A stretch of DNA of 64,000 nucleotides from Rhodococcus coprophilus NBRC 100603 (GTDB taxonomy: Bacteria; Actinomycetota; Actinomycetes; Mycobacteriales; Mycobacteriaceae), in assembly GCF_001895045.1 (NCBI RefSeq), contig NZ_BDAM01000007.1, positions 248,001 to 312,000 on the forward strand. The letters run 5' to 3'. The notes under the pieces were generated by a model. It was not told the DNA's origin. It searched no databases and saw nothing but the letters and a program-made list of their open reading frames with translations. Every line of letters starts with the position of its first letter. Position 1 is the first letter of the stretch. Shown piece by piece: positions 11,091 through 19,469 of the stretch. The position numbers were made by a program, and so were the translations under genes.

Positions 11091-12592
11091 CAGGCGCCCA
11101 CCCTGCAGTTCTGGCCGGGTATCTGCGGCGGTGCGGGAGGTGCCGCCGGTACCTCCGGAGTCGCCGACGGGGGAGCCGGAACCGGCTGGCCGCCGACCTC
11201 CGGTTCAGGTGTGGCCGGTGGCGCCGCAGGCGGTGACGTCTCGGCAGTCGGTGCGGGTGCGGCGTTGCCGTCCACACCGGGCGCCGGAGTCGCAGGCGGC
11301 GCCGGGACGGGTTCGCTCGGCAGTGCCTCCTCCACAGCGCACACCGGCAGCAGATCCATCTCGGCAAGGCGTGCCATCTGCGCGCTGGTGTCTTCGAGGT
11401 TGCCCGACGGCAACCCGGCGCGAACCTGTTCGCGAGCGGCAGGCCAGAGGTCGTCGACGAGCATGACGCGACACTGCGCGTCACCGGGCGCGCGCAGGGT
11501 CAGCTCGCCTTCGTCGGTGAGACACCCGACGAGGGCGGCTTCCTGCAGCGAGTACCCGAATACGTTTCCGGGGAGCCCGCGCAGCACGGTCACGGCTCCG
11601 TTGTCGTCGCCCACGTAGTAGTTGTTGCGCACGAGTTGGCGACCGACCACCAGGCCGACTGCGAGAAGCGCGACCAACGCGAGGATGACGAGCGGCCACC
11701 ACAATCGGCTGCGTCTCTTCGGAGGTGTCTCGGGCGCCTGCACGATCACACGCTTCGGGACAGCGCGAGGCGGGCGCATCGCGGCGGCACGTCCCGCGGC
11801 GGTATTCGGGGGCGGAGCGTCCTCGTCGTCGTCGTTCGACGCAGCACCGGCGACGATCGGCTTGCTCTGCCCGTAGTCGAGGTCGATCACGTCGGCGACG
11901 ACCACGGTGACGTTGTCGGGGCCGCCGCTGCGCAGCGCCAACTCGATGAGCCGGTCGGCGCACTCGTCGTGAGTGCCCTCGCGCATGGTGTTGGCGATCG
12001 TCTCGTCGCTCACGACATCGGACAGACCGTCCGAGCAGATCAGGTAACGGTCGCCGGCCCGGGCTTCGCGGACAGTGAGTGTCGGTTCGACCTCGGCGCC
12101 GGTGAGGGCGCGCATGATGAGCGAACGCTGGGGATGCGTGTGGGCCTGCTCGGCCGTGATGCGGCCTTCGTCCACCAGCGACTGCACGAACGTGTCGTCG
12201 CGGGTGATCTGGGTGAGCTGGTCGTCGCGCAGCAGGTAGGCGCGGGAGTCGCCGATGTGGGCGAGCCCGAGCTTGCTTCCGGCGAACAGGATCGCCGTGA
12301 GCGTGGTGCCCATCCCGTCCAGTTCGGGTTCTTCGTCCACCTGATCGGCGATCGAGGCATTGCCTTCGCGGACGGCCGAATCGAGCTTGCCGAGGAGGTC
12401 GCCACCGGGCTCGTCGTCGTCGAGATGCGCGAGCGCGGCGATCATCAGCTGGGAAGCGACCTCACCGGCCGCATGCCCGCCCATGCCGTCGGCGAGCGCG
12501 AGCAGACGCGCGCCGGCGTAGACGGAGTCCTCGTTGTTCGATCGAACGAGGCCGCGGTCGCTGCGGGCGGCGTAACGCAATACAAGGGTCAC
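11090..12592 (-). CDS. pstP: PP2C-type Ser/Thr protein phosphatase PstP
   Basis: A 500-residue membrane phosphatase that reverses phosphorylation by PknA and PknB. The PP2C domain occupies about residues 5-237, with metal ligands in [15 protein letters not shown] (Asp35), CSDGLSD (Asp188) and GGPDNVTV (Asp226). A single helix spans 298-319. It is followed by an extracytoplasmic domain and a Pro/Ala-rich tail that is longer than I would expect for an essential region. It begins with GTG and overlaps the fhaB stop by 4 bp. Confidence 0.96.
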   Translation of the reverse strand: MTLVLRYAARSDRGLVRSNNEDSVYAGARLLALADGMGGHAAGEVASQLMIAALAHLDDDEPGGDLLGKLDSAVREGNASIADQVDEEPELDGMGTTLTAILFAGSKLGLAHIGDSRAYLLRDDQLTQITRDDTFVQSLVDEGRITAEQAHTHPQRSLIMRALTGAEVEPTLTVREARAGDRYLICSDGLSDVVSDETIANTMREGTHDECADRLIELALRSGGPDNVTVVVADVIDLDYGQSKPIVAGAASNDDDEDAPPPNTAAGRAAAMRPPRAVPKRVIVQAPETPPKRRSRLWWPLVILALVALLAVGLVVGRQLVRNNYYVGDDNGAVTVLRGLPGNVFGYSLQEAALVGCLTDEGELTLRAPGDAQCRVMLVDDLWPAAREQVRAGLPSGNLEDTSAQMARLAEMDLLPVCAVEEALPSEPVPAPPATPAPGVDGNAAPAPTAETSPPAAPPATPEPEVGGQPVPAPPSATPEVPAAPPAPPQIPGQNCRVGA

Positions 12593-13050
12593 GGGCGGAG
12601 CTCGATCACGGTTTTACCCACTCGGACAGGCGTACCGAGAGGGACGCGGACAGCAGTGGTGACTTTCGCACGGTCCAGGTACGTGCCGTTGGTCGACCCG
12701 AGGTCTTCGACGTACCAGTCGGAACCTCGCGGCGACAACCGGGCATGCCGGGTCGATGCGTAGTCGTCGGTCAGCACCAGCGTCGAGTCGTCGGCGCGGC
12801 CGATGAGCACGGGCTGGGTGCCCAGGGTGATCCGGGTGCCGGCCAGGGCGCCGTGGGTCACCACGAGATACTTCGCGGTCTTGTTCCGGCTCAGCGACGG
12901 AAGCATCGACTGCTTCGGTGAATATCGAGGCAACGGTCTTGCGGTTCCCGCGTAGATATCCGACCGCAGACTGCGCAGTACGGACCAAACGAACAACCAC
13001 AGCAGGAGAAGGAAACCCGCCCGGGTCAGTTGCAGAATCAACCCCTGCAC
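12589..13050 (-). CDS. fhaB: FHA-domain protein FhaB (FipA)
   Basis: A 153-residue protein with one N-terminal transmembrane helix (about 5-27) and a C-terminal forkhead-associated domain (about 60-150). The phosphothreonine-binding residues are visible in LIGRADDSTL, STRHARL and STNGTYL. In M. tuberculosis the orthologue FipA (Rv0019c) links kinase signalling to FtsZ and FtsQ. It is the first gene of the kinase-phosphatase operon and would be its membrane-bound phospho-reader. Confidence 0.95.
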   Translation of the reverse strand: MQGLILQLTRAGFLLLLWLFVWSVLRSLRSDIYAGTARPLPRYSPKQSMLPSLSRNKTAKYLVVTHGALAGTRITLGTQPVLIGRADDSTLVLTDDYASTRHARLSPRGSDWYVEDLGSTNGTYLDRAKVTTAVRVPLGTPVRVGKTVIELRP

Positions 13051-13139
13051 GGCTCATCCTCCTTCGGCTCGGTCGACCGGCGTTTGCCGTCCGGTTCGCT
13101 GCGGTCACTCACAATACGGACACGGTCGACTCGATACAG

Positions 13140-13168
13140 CGTCCGACGCGCATTACACGCGTCGGACG
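13140..13168. terminator. hairpin between fhaA and fhaB
   Basis: A perfect 11-bp inverted repeat (13140-13150 and 13158-13168) with a 7-base loop, in the 155-bp gap between the fhaA stop and the fhaB start. There is no long T run. It may be a terminator for fhaA that separates it from the fhaB-pknB operon, or an operator in the fhaB promoter. Confidence 0.5.
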
Positions 13169-13205
13169 GTGTCGACGGACCCCGTAGGTCCTGGTTATCC
13201 GCAGC

Positions 13206-14525
13206 TCAGAGAATGCGCACAAGGATCTCCGAGTGGCCCGCACGAACGATGTCACCGTCGGCGAGCTGCCAGTCCTGGATGGACGCGCCGTTGACGGTGG
13301 TGCCGTTGGTGGACCCGAGATCGGAGAGCATCGCGACCTGCCCGTCCCAGCGAATGTCGATGTGACGGCGGGAAACACCGGTGTCGGGGAGGCGGAACTG
13401 CGCGTCCTGCCCGCGACCGATGATGTTGCTGCCCTCACGGAGCTGGTAGTAGCGACCGCTGCCGTCTTCGAGCTGCAGGGTGGCCGTCAGCACGCGACCG
13501 GCAGCGGGGGACTGGTAGCCGCCACCCGCGTAACCCTGGTCGTACGCCGGGTCGGCGTAACCCTGCTGGCCGTACGACTGGGCCTGGTAACCCTGATCGG
13601 CGTAACCCTGGTCGTAACCGCCGCCCTGCTGCGGGGCCTGGTAGCGATCGTCGTAACCCGGTTGCCCGTACTGCTGGCCGGCGTCGCGGCCGTAGTCCTG
13701 GCTGTAGGCCTGCGGCTGCGCGCCGTAAGCCTGCTGGTCGTAACCGCCCTGCTGGTCGTAGGCACCTTGTTGCTCGTAGCCACCTTGCTGCGAGTAGCCC
13801 TGCTGGTAACCCTGCGGGTCGTAGTTCTGGTCGCTGTAGGCCTGCTGGTCGTAACCACCCTGGTCGCCGTAGCCACCGCCCTGGGGCGGGCTGTCGTAGC
13901 CACCCTGCTGCGGGTCGCTGTAGGCCTGGCTCCCTGCGTAACCCCCGCCGTTGTTGTAGCCCTGTGCGTAACGCTGATCCTGGCCGACGTGCGCGTGACC
14001 GTTGCGTGCGTACTGCGATTCCGCCTCGGCGGGGTCACGGCTCGGTTCGTAGCCGGGGTTCTGCGTCATGGGGCCAACTCCTGGTTCGGGTGTCACTGTT
14101 GGGCGGTTCTGCGGGTTCCGCGGAGCCGGGGCGCGCGCCGCTGAGCGCCCCACATCGGGATCAACCGAGCCGCGCGTCCGAAACTGCCCTGTGTGCAGTG
14201 CCGGCGACGACTCGAAGACGACATGGATGTCACCGTACGTCTGCCATCCCTGTTCCCGGATGAAGTCATCAAGGTGACGCGCGAAGGCCTTGACAGTCAA
14301 GTCCCGGTCGGCAGCGAGGGCCTCATGGTCGGATTCGCTGATGGTGATCACGTATTTGTTCGGTGCCAGCGTGTGGCCCCGGTCGAGCTGCTGGACGCCG
14401 TCGGTCGCCTCTTGCTGCAGGGCAGCTTCGACTTCCTGAGGAACGACGCCGCCGCCGAACACGCGGGCGAAAGCGTCGCCGATAGCGGACTGAAGCTTGC
14501 GTTCGAATCGTTGGGCGATACCCAT
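13206..14525 (-). CDS. fhaA: FHA-domain protein FhaA with DUF3662 domain and Tyr/Gln/Gly-rich linker
   Basis: A 439-residue cytosolic adaptor. The N-terminal DUF3662 domain covers about residues 1-120. The C-terminal FHA domain (about 350-439) has IIGRGQD, VSRRHIDI and STNGTTVNG. In mycobacteria FhaA binds the phosphorylated MviN pseudokinase and restrains peptidoglycan precursor export. The linker between the domains is more than 200 residues of low complexity, with repeated GGYDQQ, QGY and AYSQ units. The start is preceded by AAGGGGG. It is probably transcribed separately from the downstream operon, given the hairpin between them. Confidence 0.95.
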   Translation of the reverse strand: MGIAQRFERKLQSAIGDAFARVFGGGVVPQEVEAALQQEATDGVQQLDRGHTLAPNKYVITISESDHEALAADRDLTVKAFARHLDDFIREQGWQTYGDIHVVFESSPALHTGQFRTRGSVDPDVGRSAARAPAPRNPQNRPTVTPEPGVGPMTQNPGYEPSRDPAEAESQYARNGHAHVGQDQRYAQGYNNGGGYAGSQAYSDPQQGGYDSPPQGGGYGDQGGYDQQAYSDQNYDPQGYQQGYSQQGGYEQQGAYDQQGGYDQQAYGAQPQAYSQDYGRDAGQQYGQPGYDDRYQAPQQGGGYDQGYADQGYQAQSYGQQGYADPAYDQGYAGGGYQSPAAGRVLTATLQLEDGSGRYYQLREGSNIIGRGQDAQFRLPDTGVSRRHIDIRWDGQVAMLSDLGSTNGTTVNGASIQDWQLADGDIVRAGHSEILVRIL

Positions 14526-14727
14526 TGCGACCCCCTTTCAGGTCTCCGCGTGTCGTGATGCAGATCGTGCCACTGCATGGTATCGACTTTTTCTCCATTT
14601 GGACCCGGCGGCGCCCCGCGCGTGTTCCAGACGGTCCTTCTCGGAGGGTTGGGAAGACGGTGATATGCCCCTGACCAGGCGAATCGTTGTTTGAATAGGA
14701 GCTGTGTTACTGTTTTTTGCGTTGCTC

Positions 14728-14813
14728 GGGCGAGTGGCGGAATGGCAGACGCGCTGGCTTCAGGTGCCAGTGTCCTTCGGGACGTGGGGGTTCAAGTCCC
14801 CCTTCGCCCACCA
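14728..14813 (+). tRNA. tRNA-Leu (anticodon CAG)
   Basis: The acceptor arms GGGCGAG and TTCGCCC pair, followed by discriminator A and an encoded CCA (14811-14813). The anticodon arm CTGGC-TTCAGGT-GCCAG gives anticodon CAG. A long variable arm (GTCC-TTC-GGAC) confirms a class II tRNA. The T arm is GGGGG-TTCAAGT-CCCCC. A leucine tRNA at this position next to fhaA is also found in mycobacteria. Confidence 0.97.
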
Positions 14814-14878
14814 GAAGCAGTTCCACGAACTGCGACGAACGAGGTCACGAACTCGAAAGAGATCGGGGCCTCGTTTTT
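14814..14878. repeat. imperfect direct repeat, copy 1 (begins at tRNA-Leu 3' end)
   Basis: This segment starts with the base after the tRNA CCA and matches 16615-16678 at roughly four of five positions, including a shared GAACGAGGTCACGAAC core. The two copies bracket about 1.7 kb that contains a decayed gene and unrecognised DNA. The repeat does not include tRNA sequence, so it is not a standard att site. Confidence 0.6.
14838..14878 (+). terminator. terminator downstream of tRNA-Leu
   Basis: A 7-bp stem (AACGAGG at 14838-14844 with CCTCGTT at 14869-14875) followed by a run of five T. It lies 25 bases after the tRNA CCA end. It belongs to a longer stretch that recurs imperfectly at 16615-16678. 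Confidence 0.6.
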
Positions 14879-15229
14879 CGTTTCGATGGGACCTCGAGCT
14901 CGCCGCACCGCACCCGGTGGGCTCCGATCGGAATTAGCCACGACCTCATCGACCACAGGAGCGGTCTTCGGTGAGGTCGAGGAAGGGTGTGATTACTTCG
15001 CGCCGCTCGCTCTGTCTCGTCGCCGCGAGGCCGGGTCCGTGGCCGTCGCTTCGGGTGGATCCTCGTTCGGTGACCGCCCGTAGGAATGCGCGTCGTATCC
15101 GGAGCAGTCGGATCTGAAACGCCAGTGTCTCCGTGATGTGGGTGTCATGGTTCGTTCTGTGTACAAGTGTGAGCGTGATTCGCTCGGATACGGTTGTGGC
15201 GAAACAGATTGAACGGATGCGGCGCGGCG
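14879..15229. other. region without recognisable gene
   Basis: I see no credible coding sequence here. Open frames lack start signals and have no recognisable motif. The region lies between the tRNA terminator and the 3' end of a decayed esterase and is probably remnant DNA. Confidence 0.5.
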
Positions 15230-15723
15230 CTATCGGACGCCGAAGCCGATGCTCGATGAGAAACCGGGAATGTCGGGCGCGGCCAGGACTGCGTTCCAAG
15301 CGAATTCGTGGGTCTCACGGGTCCGCACGGAAGGTCTGCCCGAGTACGGGCGGCTGGACGTACTGGTGTTGCGATGGTCGAGCAGGGGCAGCACAGGAGC
15401 TGTTCGGTGATTCACAAGCCCGCCGAGGTCGCGGACCATCAGTGATACCGGCGGCGCGCCTCCTCCCGCGCTCGTGCCCGCGACCACGATGCGATCGGGA
15501 TCGGCGCCGAGCTCGTCGGCGTGGTCGGTGATCCACCGCAGGCCCCGAGCCATTCCAACGGAATGTCCAACTGGGAGAATTGGTCTCCCAGGATCATGCC
15601 GCCACCGTGCATCCAATAGATGCGGCGCGTTCGACGACGGCGACGGAGGTGCTCACAACCAGCCTTGCTTTCGGATGTTTTCGTCCGTAGATCGATGATG
15701 CTATCCGTGTCGGCGCCGACCAC
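15230..15723 (-). pseudogene. decayed HSL-type (family IV) esterase/lipase
   Basis: Two overlapping frames carry pieces of one hormone-sensitive-lipase-like esterase. The first has the oxyanion motif MHGGGMILGD (around 15590-15615). The second has ADELGADPDRIVVAGTSAGG with the nucleophile-elbow Ser, then LDHRNTSTSSRPYSG and FAWNAVL, all typical of this family. Between LDIPLEW and ARGLRW about 30 residues are missing and the frame changes. The N-terminal cap region and the last ~100 residues, including the catalytic Asp and His, are absent. The gene cannot make an active enzyme. Confidence 0.8.
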
Positions 15724-15819
15724 CCTGGCGACGTTTCACCGAACGGAACGTAACGGTCGGATTGTGATTAACGATGACCAGCGGGAGGGTGCGGCCACCC
15801 GCACCAGAGGAGGACGCTC

Positions 15820-16173
15820 GTGCTTACTCGAATGGTTACTCGAACCCTGGTGACGGCCGCGCTCGCCTTCGGCGCCGTGCTGACAGCAGCGTCGGGAGCG
15901 TCGGCGAACACACCCGACGACCCGTACGGCTTCAATGCGATCCGCGACCGCACCGACTACTTTGTCGCCCCGTTCGACCCGGGTGCGTTGGTCGGCGCGA
16001 ACGCCCACAAGCCGATCATCCTGAGCCCGTACGGCGCCAGGCACAAGATCGAGTGTCGCGGCGACGGGCACTACGTGTCGATCCACGACTGCGTGCAGTA
16101 CGACACGAACGGTGTCGCGCACGAACTTCGCTTGCTGGCCAACCCGATTCGCCCCGTCTACGTGTATATCTGA
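15820..16173 (+). CDS. small secreted protein, unknown function
   Basis: Encodes 117 residues. It has a clear Sec-type signal peptide (basic start, hydrophobic core about residues 8-22, likely cleavage after ASA near residue 29). The mature part is about 88 residues with two Cys that could form a disulphide. No family is recognised. The GTG at 15820 sits 7 bases after AGAGGAGG; an in-frame ATG lies at 15832. It is flanked by remnants, so it may be recently acquired cargo or a surviving neighbour. Confidence 0.65.
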   Translation: MLTRMVTRTLVTAALAFGAVLTAASGASANTPDDPYGFNAIRDRTDYFVAPFDPGALVGANAHKPIILSPYGARHKIECRGDGHYVSIHDCVQYDTNGVAHELRLLANPIRPVYVYI

Positions 16174-16438
16174 CCCCCGAGTGCCCTTTTCGGCCACTAC
16201 AGGTGGGACGGCGACGAACGAGGGGAGTCGCGTGCTGTTGCTGCCCCCGGCGGCGTTGATCTGGGGTTGGCTGAGGTACAACCGGAGGACGGATCCGCGT
16301 CCTCCACCCGGGCCGCGCAGGTCGGCGCCGCACACCCGGTAGGCGCGTAGGTTCCTACCGGCAACGTCGGCTCCGGGGCCGATGCGGGGTCCAGGCGACC
16401 GGTGTCCGCGAAGTGCGAACCACGAACTTCCGCACTGA
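16174..16438. other. gap without recognisable gene
   Basis: Nothing convincing is seen on either strand in this stretch between the small secreted protein and the gene-end remnant. Confidence 0.4.
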
Positions 16439-16439
16439 C

Positions 16440-16657
16440 GTCCACGCGTACGGCCCGCACGCCGCGACCCACGCGACCGCGGCATTGCCGACGATGTCAG
16501 CGCTCTCATCGAAGCGGCCATGTCCAGGAACCGGGCGAACGTCCGACGCTGGTGGATGCTGGGCGGCCTGCTCCGCGACGCTCAGCGGGCGCACGAGGTC
16601 CCGGTCGACGACATGGAGCGGTTCCACGAACTACACAGAACGAGGTCACGAACATGA
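16440..16657 (+). pseudogene. C-terminal remnant of an unidentified gene
   Basis: One frame, opened by a stop near 16437, has coding-like composition and ends at the TGA at 16655-16657. Its helical, charged sequence includes DDVSALIEAAMSRNRANV and RRWWMLGGLLRDAQRAHEV. There is no plausible start with a ribosome site, so it looks like the 3' end of a truncated gene. The family is not recognised. Its last residues lie inside the second terminator-like repeat. Confidence 0.4.
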
Positions 16658-16678
16658 AAGAGATCGTGACCTCGTTTT
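16615..16678. repeat. imperfect direct repeat, copy 2
   Basis: Matches 14814-14878 at roughly four of five positions. This copy forms the better hairpin. It marks the right edge of the remnant region and lies about 40 bases upstream of the cyclase gene. Confidence 0.6.
16639..16678 (+). terminator. hairpin terminator upstream of cyclase gene
   Basis: A perfect 13-bp stem (16639-16651 with 16664-16676), a 12-base loop and a TTTT tail. It closes the remnant region before the hydrolase-cyclase gene. Confidence 0.75.
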
Positions 16679-16718
16679 CAATCGTGGCGGGGGCGGGTCG
16701 CCACCTATCGTGGTGTGC

Positions 16719-18191
16719 ATGGATCCGCCCGTGACGCGATACATCCAGCGCGACGGTGACGCACTGGCGTACCAGGTGGTGGAGGGAGGACCCCACCCGG
16801 TCGCGTGGTTCTTCGAGGACATGATGCACCCGGACCTGATGTGGACCGATCCACATCTGCACTACAACTTCGAACGTTGCTCCAGTTTCGCCCGCTCGCT
16901 GTTCTTCCAGCGCCGTGGCTTCGGATTGTCCGATCCCGTCGACCACGTCCCGACACTCGAGGAGCAGGCGGACGACATCCTCGCAGTGCTCGACGACGCC
17001 GGTGTCGCGCAGGCCACGATGGTCGGAGCGGTCAGCACCTGCGGGGCAGCGGCGCTCGCGGCCGCTCGGCGCCCCGACCGGATATCCGGACTTGTTCTCG
17101 CACAACCGTGGTCCGAGGCGCTGGTATCTGGGGAGGACGGGCCGCCGGCGGGTTGGACGTCCGACGAAAGGGACCGGTTCGTCGACTCCCATCGCCGCGC
17201 GTATGCACGCTGGGGTCAAGGTGAACTCGCCGCGCTCGCTCACCCCGCACTCGACCGTCCACACAACCGCCGCATCATGGCTTTGCTCGAACGATGTTCG
17301 GCCACACCGGAAACTGCTCGGCAACACCTCGAATGGGCCTTTCAGGTGAACTACTCGTGGGTGCTGCCGACGGTCCAATGCCCGACTGTCGCATTGCACC
17401 AGCCCGACACCCTGTTCGCCCGAGAGGCGGTTCGGCGGATAGCCGATCTCGTGCCGAACGGTCTGTTCCACGACCTTCCTCCGATTCCGGCCGGCGCAAC
17501 TCTCGGTGAGGCGCTGATCCCGGTGATCGACCATGTCGAAGAACTCGCGACAGGGGTCGTCAGGCCGGTCGACGCGGATCGCTTCCTGGGCGCTGTCCTC
17601 TTCACCGATGTCGTGCGCTCGACCGACCTGCTGGCCGAGGTCGGTGACGTCCATTTCGCGACTCTCCTCGCCGCACACGACAGGTCGGTCCGCTTCGAGG
17701 TGGAGGCAGGCGGGGGAAGGTTGGTCGGTCTCGCGGGGGACGGAACGCTGAGTGTGTTCGACGGTCCTGCGGCCGCTCTCGAATGCGCGCACCGGATCAT
17801 CCGGACTGCGACGAGCCTTGGACTGTCGGTCCGTTCCGGTGTGCATGCCGGGACGGTGACCCGTGCCGGTCCCGAGCTGACAGGGATGACCGTGCATGTC
17901 GGCGCACGCATCGCCGCTTCAGCCGGGCCCGGGCAGGTGAGGTGCTCCCGGACCGTGCGCGATCTCGCGGTCGGCGCCGGACTCGACTTCACCGATCTCG
18001 GTGATCATCGACTCAAGGGCGTCCCCGGTCAGGTGCGGATGTTCGCGGCGACGAACGGGGAGCGTTTCGTCCAGCCGGCGGCGGCGCCTCGCCCCACTCT
18101 GGCCGACCGGGCAGTGCTGACCATGGCACGCCGTGCGCCCGGCATGCTGCGTGACCTCGGTCGTCTCTCGAGTCGGCGCAACCGATCGTGA
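16719..18191 (+). CDS. alpha/beta hydrolase - class III adenylate/guanylate cyclase fusion (LipJ/Rv1900c-like)
   Basis: A 490-residue cytosolic fusion. Residues 1 to about 270 resemble an alpha/beta hydrolase. Residues about 285-450 form a class III nucleotide cyclase domain with metal-binding Asp297 in FTDVVRST and Asp341 in LAGDGTLSVF. The same architecture occurs in M. tuberculosis Rv1900c. The nucleophile elbow reads AVSTCG rather than canonical GxSxG, so hydrolase activity is uncertain and the domain may be a ligand sensor. The product is predicted to be cAMP. The ATG at 16719 is chosen because it precedes the first conserved strand; upstream codons belong to the remnant and terminator. 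Confidence 0.85.
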   Translation: MDPPVTRYIQRDGDALAYQVVEGGPHPVAWFFEDMMHPDLMWTDPHLHYNFERCSSFARSLFFQRRGFGLSDPVDHVPTLEEQADDILAVLDDAGVAQATMVGAVSTCGAAALAAARRPDRISGLVLAQPWSEALVSGEDGPPAGWTSDERDRFVDSHRRAYARWGQGELAALAHPALDRPHNRRIMALLERCSATPETARQHLEWAFQVNYSWVLPTVQCPTVALHQPDTLFAREAVRRIADLVPNGLFHDLPPIPAGATLGEALIPVIDHVEELATGVVRPVDADRFLGAVLFTDVVRSTDLLAEVGDVHFATLLAAHDRSVRFEVEAGGGRLVGLAGDGTLSVFDGPAAALECAHRIIRTATSLGLSVRSGVHAGTVTRAGPELTGMTVHVGARIAASAGPGQVRCSRTVRDLAVGAGLDFTDLGDHRLKGVPGQVRMFAATNGERFVQPAAAPRPTLADRAVLTMARRAPGMLRDLGRLSSRRNRS

Positions 18192-18275
18192 AGCCCCGGG
18201 TTGCGCAGAGTCGACGAGTCACCTGCGCGGACTCGGGACGCTGTGGGCACAGTGCCGTGCCTGCGAGCGATCGGC

Positions 18276-18770
18276 TCAGAACGTGTCGTTGATGGTGATG
18301 CGGTCGTACGTTGCCGGCAAATCGTCGGCACTGATGCAGTTCAGCGACGTGGTCTGACCCACGGGGATCTGCTCGGTCGTGCAGTTGGCCAACGCGACGA
18401 CTTCGTTTCCGTTCATGAACTTGATCTCTACGATAGCGGCGTCGGAATCATCCCGGTTGTTGGTGACCCTTAGGCCTTCCACCTGCACGTCACCGAGTGC
18501 GTCCTGGGTAACGGACCATCCGGGCGCATATTGGAATCCGGCGACCTCGAACGGCTGCCCCTCAGCGATCGTCAGGGGGTTGTCGGGGCCGCCCGGAGCA
18601 GCGTCCTCCACCTCCGCTGATTCGATCGCCTCGTTGACCTCGTTCCCCGCGACAGCTATGAATGCGAGGCATCCGCCGACTGCCAGCACGAACACCGCGA
18701 GCAGCGCCAGCAGGACATTGCGGAGCGCGTGCGACTTCGTCGGCGGCGGGGGCGCCGGGGGTTGAGGCAC
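18276..18770 (-). CDS. membrane-anchored protein with FxLYD/DUF4352-like domain
   Basis: A 164-residue protein with a short Pro-rich cytosolic leader, one transmembrane helix (about residues 17-38) and an extracytoplasmic beta-sandwich-like domain resembling DUF4352/FxLYD immunoprotective domains. Two Cys in the exported part could pair. Function unknown. The GTG at 18770 is the likely start, though the frame remains open upstream with similar Pro-rich sequence. It is convergent with the cyclase gene. Confidence 0.7.
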   Translation of the reverse strand: MPQPPAPPPPTKSHALRNVLLALLAVFVLAVGGCLAFIAVAGNEVNEAIESAEVEDAAPGGPDNPLTIAEGQPFEVAGFQYAPGWSVTQDALGDVQVEGLRVTNNRDDSDAAIVEIKFMNGNEVVALANCTTEQIPVGQTTSLNCISADDLPATYDRITINDTF

Positions 18771-18882
18771 CTGCGGGGGCGGCCCGCTGTTCTGTACGAT
18801 TGCTCCGTTTTCGCGAAACCCGTTTCAGTGCAGGGTGATCGGAACTATCGGTACGAGTGGCACGACCTCGTCTTCGTCGGTG

Positions 18883-19305
18883 CTATTCCACGATGGGGAA
18901 GATCGAGTCCCCGTCTTCGGGACTGCCGTCGATCTGACCACGGTCGACGCGTGAATCTTCGACGATGACGCCGTCCACCACCTCGGCATGTTTGAAGGTG
19001 CCCTCGTCTTCCACTTCTTCGTCGATCACCTCGTCCACGAGGTCTTCGGTCAACTGGTCGACGGGCGTCACCGCGACCGGCGTCTCCGGCGGCGGTTCGG
19101 GCACGATATCGGGTTCTTCTTCGGCGAGTCGCTGGTCGAGCGTCTCACCTTCTTTTTCTTCTCGGGCGGTGGTGCCGAACTTGTTTGCTTCACTCCACCC
19201 TTCGGGCGGGTCGACGACTTCGTCGCCGTCGTCGTTGCGTACTTCGTCCGAATCGAGACCCTCGCTCGGGTTGAGGGTGTCGCCGGGACCGTCTTCGATA
19301 CTCAT
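18883..19305 (-). CDS. acidic DUF5709 family protein
   Basis: A 140-residue, very acidic, soluble protein. It contains the actinobacterial DUF5709 block: DTLNPSEGLDSDEVRNDD, PPEGWSEANKFGTTA and GETLDQRLAEEEPD. Function is unknown; relatives are common small proteins in mycolic-acid bacteria. It has no signal peptide or membrane segment. A strong hairpin upstream isolates it from the glsB-like gene. Confidence 0.85.
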   Translation of the reverse strand: MSIEDGPGDTLNPSEGLDSDEVRNDDGDEVVDPPEGWSEANKFGTTAREEKEGETLDQRLAEEEPDIVPEPPPETPVAVTPVDQLTEDLVDEVIDEEVEDEGTFKHAEVVDGVIVEDSRVDRGQIDGSPEDGDSIFPIVE

Positions 19306-19366
19306 GTCTTCGGAAATACCCGAGGTGGCAGGCCACGAAACGGCGTCGGCGTGTGGCGGAAAGAAC

Positions 19367-19400
19367 GAAAATGCCGGACCCGTTCGGGTCCGGCATTTTC
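19367..19400. terminator. strong bidirectional hairpin
   Basis: A 34-base near-perfect palindrome (GAAAATGCCGGACC stem with a CGTTCG loop) flanked by A and T tracts, so it can act on either strand. It lies between the 3' end of the GlsB-type gene and the start of the DUF5709 gene, both on the minus strand. Confidence 0.85.
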
Positions 19401-19469
19401 GTGGTCGTGAGCTGTGTGTCGCTCGAGGTACGGCTTCGTCGCCGTGGCCTCGCGGAACAGCCCGAGGTC

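Noticed and set aside
13550-13930. Tandem repeat array or CRISPR-like repeats
   Set aside because: The periodicity comes from the Tyr/Gln/Gly codons of the FhaA linker; units are irregular and lie inside a coding frame.
14691-15083. Plus-strand open frame running over tRNA-Leu
   Set aside because: It translates the tRNA gene itself and continues into non-coding sequence.
15736-16521. 260-codon minus-strand frame over the small secreted protein
   Set aside because: No ribosome site or motif, and it opposes a plus-strand gene with a clear signal peptide and AGAGGAGG.
14814-16678. Complete genomic island integrated at tRNA-Leu
   Set aside because: No integrase, no duplication of the tRNA 3' end, and the interval is under 2 kb; only an insertion scar is supportable.
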